Part shown: positions 58,766 to 64,000 of the stretch, piece after piece
Layout of the letters: each line of letters starts with the position of its first letter
Numbering within the stretch: the first letter of the stretch is position 1
NCBI RefSeq assembly: GCF_003265705.1
Contig: NW_020313044.1
Location: 6,441,184 to 6,505,183, forward strand
From: Callorhinus ursinus
Lineage: Eukaryota > Chordata > Mammalia > Carnivora > Otariidae
Direction of reading: 5' to 3'
DNA length: 64,000 bases
The notes under the pieces: generated by a model
What the model was told of the DNA's origin: nothing
What the model saw: the letters and a program-made list of their open reading frames with translations, nothing else
Database searches by the model: none
Made by a program: the position numbers and the translations under genes

Positions 58766-61700
58766 TCAGCATAACATCCTCCAGTTCCATCCACGTCGTT
58801 GCAATTGGCAAGATCTCATTCCTTTTGATGGTTGCATAATATTCCATTGTGTATATATACCAAATCTTTATCCATTCATCTGTCGATGGACATCTTGGCT
58901 CTTTCCACAGTTTGGCTATTGTGGACATTGCTGCTATAAACATTGGGGCGCACGTACCCCTTCGGATCTCTACATTTGTATCTTTGTGGTAAATACCCAG
59001 TACTGCAATTGCTGAATCGTATGGTAGCTCTATTTTCAACTGTTTTTGGAACCTCCATACTGTTTTCCAGAGGGGTTGCACCAGCTTGCATTCCCACCAA
59101 CAGTGTAGGAGGGTTCCCCTTTCTCCACATCCCCGCCAACATTTGTCGTTTTGTGACTTGTTAATTTTAGCCATTCTGACTGGTGTGAGGTGGTATCTCA
59201 TTGAGGTTTTGATTTGGATTTCCCTGATGCCGAGCGATGTTGAGCACTTTTTCATGTGTCTGTTGGCCATTTGGATGTCGTCTTTGGAAAAATGTCTATG
59301 TCTTCTGCCCATTTCTTGATTGGATCATTTGTTCCTTGGGTGTTGAGTTTGATAAGTTCTTTATAGATTTTGGATACTAGCCCTTTATCTGATATGTCAT
59401 TTGCAAATATTTTCTCCCATTCTGTCCGTTGTCTTTTGGTTTTGTGAACTGTTTCTTTTGCTGTGCGAAAGCTTTTTATCTTGATGAAATCCCAATAGTT
59501 CATTTTTGCCCTTGCTTCCCTTGCCTTTGGCGATGTTTCTAGGAAGAAGTTGCTGCGGCTGAGGTCGAAGAGGTTGCTACCTTTGTTCTCCTTTAGGATT
59601 TTGATGGACTCCTGTCTCACATTGAGGTCTTTCAACCATTTGGAGTCTATTTTTGTGTGTGGTGTAAGGAAATGGTCCAGTTTCATTCTTCTGCATGTGG
59701 CTGACCAATTTTCCCAACACCATTTGTTGAAGAGACTGTCTTTATTCCATTGGACATTCTTTCCTGCTTTGTCAAAGATGAGTTGACCATAGAGTTGAGG
59801 GTCCATTTCTGGGCTCTCGATTCTGTTCCATTGATCGATGTGTCTGTTTTTGTGCCAGTACCATACTGTCTTGATGATGACAGCTTTGTAATAGAACTGG
59901 CAGTCCGGAATTGTGATGCCGCTAGCTATGCTTTTCTTTCTCAACATTCCTCTGGCTTTTCGGGGTCTCTTCTGGTTCCATACAAATTTTAGGATTATTT
60001 GTTCCATTTCTTTGAAAAAAGTGGATGGTATTTGGATGGGGATTGCCTTGAATGTGTAGATTGCTCTAGGTAGCATTGATATCTTCACAATGTTTGTTCT
60101 TCCAATCCATGAGCATGGAACGTTTTTCCATTTTGTTGTGTCTTCCTCAATTTCTTTCATAAGTATTTTATAGTTTTCTGAGTACAGATCCCTTGCCTCT
60201 TTGGTTAGATTTATTCCTAGGTATCTGATGGTTTTGGGTGCAATTATAAATGGGATTGACTCCCTAATTTGTCTCTCTTCTGTCTTGTTGTTGGTGTATT
60301 GGAATGCCACTGATTTCTGTGCATTGATTATATATCCTGCCACTTGACTGAATTCCTGTATAAGTTCTAGCAGTTTTGGGGTGGAGTCTTTGGGTTTTCC
60401 ACAGAAAGTATATCATCTGTGAAGAGTGAGAGTTTGACTTCTTCTTTGCCAATTTGGATGCCTTTGATTTCTTTTTGCTGTCTGATTTCTGTGGCTAGGA
60501 CTTCTAATACTATGTTGAATAGCAGTGGTGATAGTGGACATCCCTGCCGCGTTCTTGACCTTAGGGGGAAAGCTCTCAGCTTTTCCCCATTGAGAATGAT
60601 ATTCGCTGTGGGTTTTTCATAGATGGCTTTTATGATATTGAGGTATGTACCCTCTATCCCTATACTCTGAAGAGTTTTCATCAAGAAAGGATGCTGTACT
60701 TTGTCAAATGCTTTCTCTGCATCTAATGAGAGGATCATATGATTCTTGTTCTCTCTTTTGTTAATGTATTGTATCACGTCGATTGATTTGCGGATGTTGA
60801 ACCAACCTTGTGGCCCAGGGATAAATCCCACTTGGTCATGGTGAATAATCCTTTTAATGTACTGTTGGATCCTATTGGCTAGTATTTTGGTGAGAATTTT
60901 TGCATCCATGTTCATCTAGGATATTGTCTGTAATTCTTTTTGATGGGGTCTTTGTCTGGTTTTCGGATCAAGGTAATGGTGGCCTCATAAAATAAGTTTG
61001 GAAATTTTCCTTCCATCTCTATTTTTTGGAACAGTTTCAGGAGAATAGGTATCAATTCTTTTTGAAATGTCTGATAGAATTCCCCTGGGAAGCCATCTTC
61101 CCTGGGCTTTTGTTTGTTGGAAGATTTTTGATGACTGCTTCAATTTCCTTAGTGGTTATAGGTCTGTTTAGGTTTTCTGTTTCTTCCTGGTTCAATTTTG
61201 GTAGTTGATACATCTCTAGGAATGCATCCATTTCTTCCAGGTTATCTAATTTGCTGGCATAGAGTTGCTCATAATATGTTCTTATAATTGTTTGTATTTC
61301 TTTGGTGTTGGTTGTGATCTCTCCTCTTTCATTCATGGTTTTGTTGATTTGGATCCTTTCTCTTTTCTTTTTGATAAGTCTGGCCAGGGGTTTGTCAATA
61401 TTGTTAATTCTTTCAAAGAACCAGCTCCTAGTTTCGTTGATTTGTTCTACTGTTCTTTTGTTTCTATTTCATTGATTTCTGCTCTGATCTTGATTATTTC
61501 CCTTCTCCTGCCGGTTTTAGACTTTATTTGCTGTTTTTTCTCTAGCTCCTTTAGGTGTAGAGTTAGGTTGTGTATTTGAGACCTTTCTTGTTTCTTGAGA
61601 AAGGCTTGTATTGCTATATACGTTCCTCTCAGGACTGCCTTTGCTGTATCCCAAACACTTTGAACAGTTGTGTTTTCATTTTCATTGGTTTCCATGAATT

Positions 61701-62505
61701 TTTTTAATTCTTCTTTAATTTCCTGGTTGACCCATTTATTCTTTAGTACGCTGCTCTTTAGCCTCCATGTATTTGAGTTCTTTTCGACTTTCCTCTTGTG
61801 ATTGATTTCTAGTTTCAAAGCACTGTGGTCTGAAAATATTCAGGGAATAATCCCAATCTTTTGGTACTGGTTGAGATCTGATTTGTGGCCTAGGATGTGA
61901 TCTCTTGTGGAGAATGTTCCATGGGCACTAGAGAAAAATGTGTATTCCTTTGTTTGGGGATGGAACGTTCTGAAAATGTCTGTGAAGTCCATTTGGTCCA
62001 GTGTGTCATTGAAAGTCTTTATTTCCTTGTTGATCATTTGCTTAGATGATCTGTCCATTTCTGTCAGGGGGGTGTTAAAGTCCCCCACTATTATTGTATT
62101 GTTGTCAATGTGTTTCTTTGCTTTTCTTATTAATTGCCTTATATAATTGGCTGCTCCCATGTAAGGGGCATAGATATTTCCAATTGTTAGATGTTCTTCT
62201 TGGATAGACCCTTTAAGTAGGATAGAGTGTCCTTCCTCATCTCTTATTACAGTCTTTGTTTTAAAATCTAATTCGTCTGATATAAGGATTGCCACCCCAG
62301 CTTTCTTTTGGTGTCCATTAGCATGGTAAATCGTTTTCCACCCCCTCTCTTTTAATCTGGGGGTGTCTTTGGGTCTCAAATCAGTCTCCTGCAGACAGCT
62401 TATTGATGGGTCTTGTTTTTTAATCCAATCTGATAGCCTGTGTCTTTTGATTGGGGGCATTTAGCCCATTTACTTTCAGGGTAACTATTGAAAGATATGA
62501 ATTTA
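58748..62505 (-). pseudogene. L1 ORF2 (endonuclease, reverse transcriptase, Cys-rich end), broken and 3'-truncated
   Basis: Nearly all of ORF2 can be followed on the minus strand. The endonuclease is readable at 61840-62460, linker pieces at 61447-61818 and 61052-61336, the reverse transcriptase at 60367-60915 and 59252-60343, and the C-terminus at 58758-59312. The ATG is lost: about 11 bases present in the plus copy ('tggcaatacaatg') are absent at 62505, and a one-base insertion near 62455 shifts the frame. In the RT the usual FADD box reads FTDD (about 60402), changing a catalytic-site residue. The CX3CX7HX4C zinc-knuckle pattern is retained (about 59090-59150). The last residues and the 3' UTR are missing at the fusion point (58748). 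Confidence 0.9.
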
Positions 62506-62582
62506 GTGCCTGTAAGGTGACTGTGACTGTACATTGTCTGTGCTCCTTTCTGATCTATACCGTTTTTAGGCTTTCTCTTTGC

Positions 62583-63479
62583 TTAGAGGACCCCTTTCAA
62601 TATTTCTTTTAGGGCTGGTTTTGTGTTTGCAAATTCCTTTCGCTTTTGTTTGTCCTGGAAACTTTTTATCTCTCCTTCTATTTTCAATGACAGCCTAGCT
62701 GGATATAGTATTCTTGGCTGCATATTTTTCTCATTTAGTGCTCTGAAGATATCATGCCAGTCCTTTCTGGCCTGCCAGGTCTCTGTGGATAGGTCTGTTG
62801 CCAATCTAATGTTTCTACCATTGTAGGTTACATATCTCTTCTCCCGAACTGCTTTCAGGATTTTCTCTTTGTCTCTGAGACTCGTACGTTTTACTATTAG
62901 ATGTCAGGGTGTTGACCTATTTTGATTGATTTTGAGAGGGGTTCTCTGTGCCTCGTGCATTTTGATGTCTCTTTCCTTCCCCACATTAGGGAAGTTCTCT
63001 GCTATAATTTGCTCCAGTATACCTTCTGCCCCTCTCTCTCTTTGTTCTTCTTCTGGGATCCCAATTATTCTAATGTTGGTTCGTCTTATCGTATTGCTCA
63101 TCTCTCAAATTCTGCCCTCGTGATCCTGTAGTTGTTTATCTCTCTTTTTCTCAGCCTCTTTGTTTTCCATCATTTGGTCTTCTATATCACTGATTCTCTC
63201 TTCTGCCTCATTTATCCTAGCACTTAGTGCCCCCATTTTTTATTGCACCTCATTAATAGCCTTTTTGATTTCGACTTGGTTAGATTTTAGTTCTTTCATT
63301 TCTCCAGGAAGGGTTTCTCTAATAACTTCCACGGTTTTTTCAAGCCCAGCTAGTATCTTTAAAGTCATGATTCTGAACTCTATGTCTGACATCGTACTAA
63401 TGTCCGTATTGAGTAGGTCCCTTGCAGAGGGTACTACCTCTTGTTCTTTTTACTGAGGTGATTTTTTTCGTCTTGTCAT
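62583..63479 (-). pseudogene. L1 ORF1 of the minus-strand copy, broken
   Basis: ATG at 63479 (complement of cat at 63477-63479) and the closing stop at 62583 define the ORF1 span. It is about 300 codons, the usual length. The readable parts are 62583-62804 (C-terminal domain, intact to its end) and 62904-63101 (RRM region). Stops and frameshifts break the rest; for example the N-terminal coiled-coil region does not stay open. Compared with the plus copy, this one keeps bases the plus copy lost, so the two decayed independently. Confidence 0.88.
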
Positions 63480-64000
63480 TTTGTCCAGAGGAGAATAGAT
63501 GAATGAGAGAACAAAATGCTAACAGGTTAACAATGTCCCCAGCAAATATACTCTAAACAAATCAGAAAAGACCTCAAACCAGGTGAAAAGAAAGGGAAAG
63601 AAAGAAAAAAGAAAGAGAAAAAAAAAGAAAAAGATAAAAACAAAGAAAAACAGAACAAAACAAAAAAAAAACAGAATATGATCAAATATGATCAGGCTAG
63701 TGCATAGATCAGTGCCACACACTAGATTTTGGGTGTATTTTGATCTGTTAGAAGAAAGTGCCTCCTAAAATTTAAAGGAAGAAAGACTTATATATGTACA
63801 ATATAAGGGTTGATACAATGAAGGGATGGAAGATGATTGTAAAGATGAAAATTATAAAAGGTTTTATAAACGGAATTGATAAGATAAGAAGTTGTTTGAA
63901 AGAAGAAAGAAGATTTAAAAAAAAAGAAAAGAAAAAAAAGGGAGAGATGTGATCAGGCAGGAAACTAGAACAAAGCCATACACTAGTGATTTAGGGTATA
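63480..64000 (-). promoter_or_regulatory. L1 5' UTR of the minus-strand copy, cut by the window end
   Basis: The A-rich sequence is the complement of the T-rich part of the plus copy's 5' UTR. Positions 63966-64000 mirror about 56555-56590. The GC-rich start should lie beyond the window, to about 65.3 kb if full length. Confidence 0.85.

Larger units (their letters stand above)
55267..64000. repeat. Large inverted repeat of two converging L1 copies
   Basis: Left arm 56555-58747 and right arm 61815-64000 (continuing outside) are reverse complements with about six differences in one 90-base stretch I compared (58135-58225 against 62340-62430). Spacer 58748-61814 is single-copy L1 ORF2 sequence. 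The left arm extends to 55267, so the total inverted arm may reach about 3.5 kb. Confidence 0.88.

Noticed and set aside
58758..59319. Plus-strand frames at 58752-59319
   Set aside because: Antisense shadows of the minus L1 ORF2.
1..64000. CRISPR array, operon, phage or bacterial defence system
   Set aside because: The window is clearly mammalian repeat-rich DNA; no regularly spaced direct repeats or bacterial-type gene clusters are present.

Overview
This window reads as mammalian nuclear DNA from a carnivore, and most likely an arctoid (bear, seal or mustelid group). The main clue is the many copies of the tRNA-derived Can-SINE (start ggcgcctgggtggctcag, tail (AAATA)n-AAATCTTT). They carry the GGTCATGATCCCAGGGTCC body I associate with arctoids, not the dog-type body. 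L1 elements of carnivore type, ancient MIR/L2, MaLR-type LTRs, MER2/hAT DNA transposons and an ERV1-like solo LTR fill most of the rest. One 100-base run of N (12874-12973) marks an assembly gap.

I find no convincing host protein-coding gene, and no tRNA, rRNA or CRISPR. The longest open frames belong to broken L1 copies. The other candidates are a retroposed piece of an unidentified mRNA 3' end (13748-14190, minus), an unexplained 129-codon open frame without an ATG at its start (15769-16158), and a CpG-rich block (about 51440-51970) that could be a promoter. The window is best read as intergenic or deep intronic sequence.

Layout: 1-10 kb holds a twin-primed L1 (inverted 5' part, direct 3' part), MaLR-type LTRs, two Can-SINEs and an alternating purine-pyrimidine tract. 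10-15 kb is SINE-rich, with a two-SINE unit inside one target duplication, the gap and the retropseudogene. 16-31 kb is a nest of old L1 and L2 remnants broken by a solo LTR, younger L1 and SINEs. 31-46 kb has a minus L1 with a SINE inside, two small palindromic DNA transposons, a MER2 copy, a further minus L1, and a SINE carrying extra unique sequence in its tail. 46-55 kb is mostly unassigned sequence plus LTRs split by MER2 and the CpG-rich block. 55.3-64 kb is two carnivore L1 copies facing each other and fused directly.

The most unusual structure is that fusion. A plus-strand L1 (5' end to inside the ORF2 endonuclease end) runs straight into a minus-strand L1 lacking its 3' end, with no poly(A) or filler at the join. 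It forms an imperfect inverted repeat with arms of at least 2.2 kb around a spacer of about 3.1 kb. Two smaller converging fold-backs (29985-30445 and about 11087-11125) share the same arrow-to-arrow geometry, which ordinary twin priming does not give.
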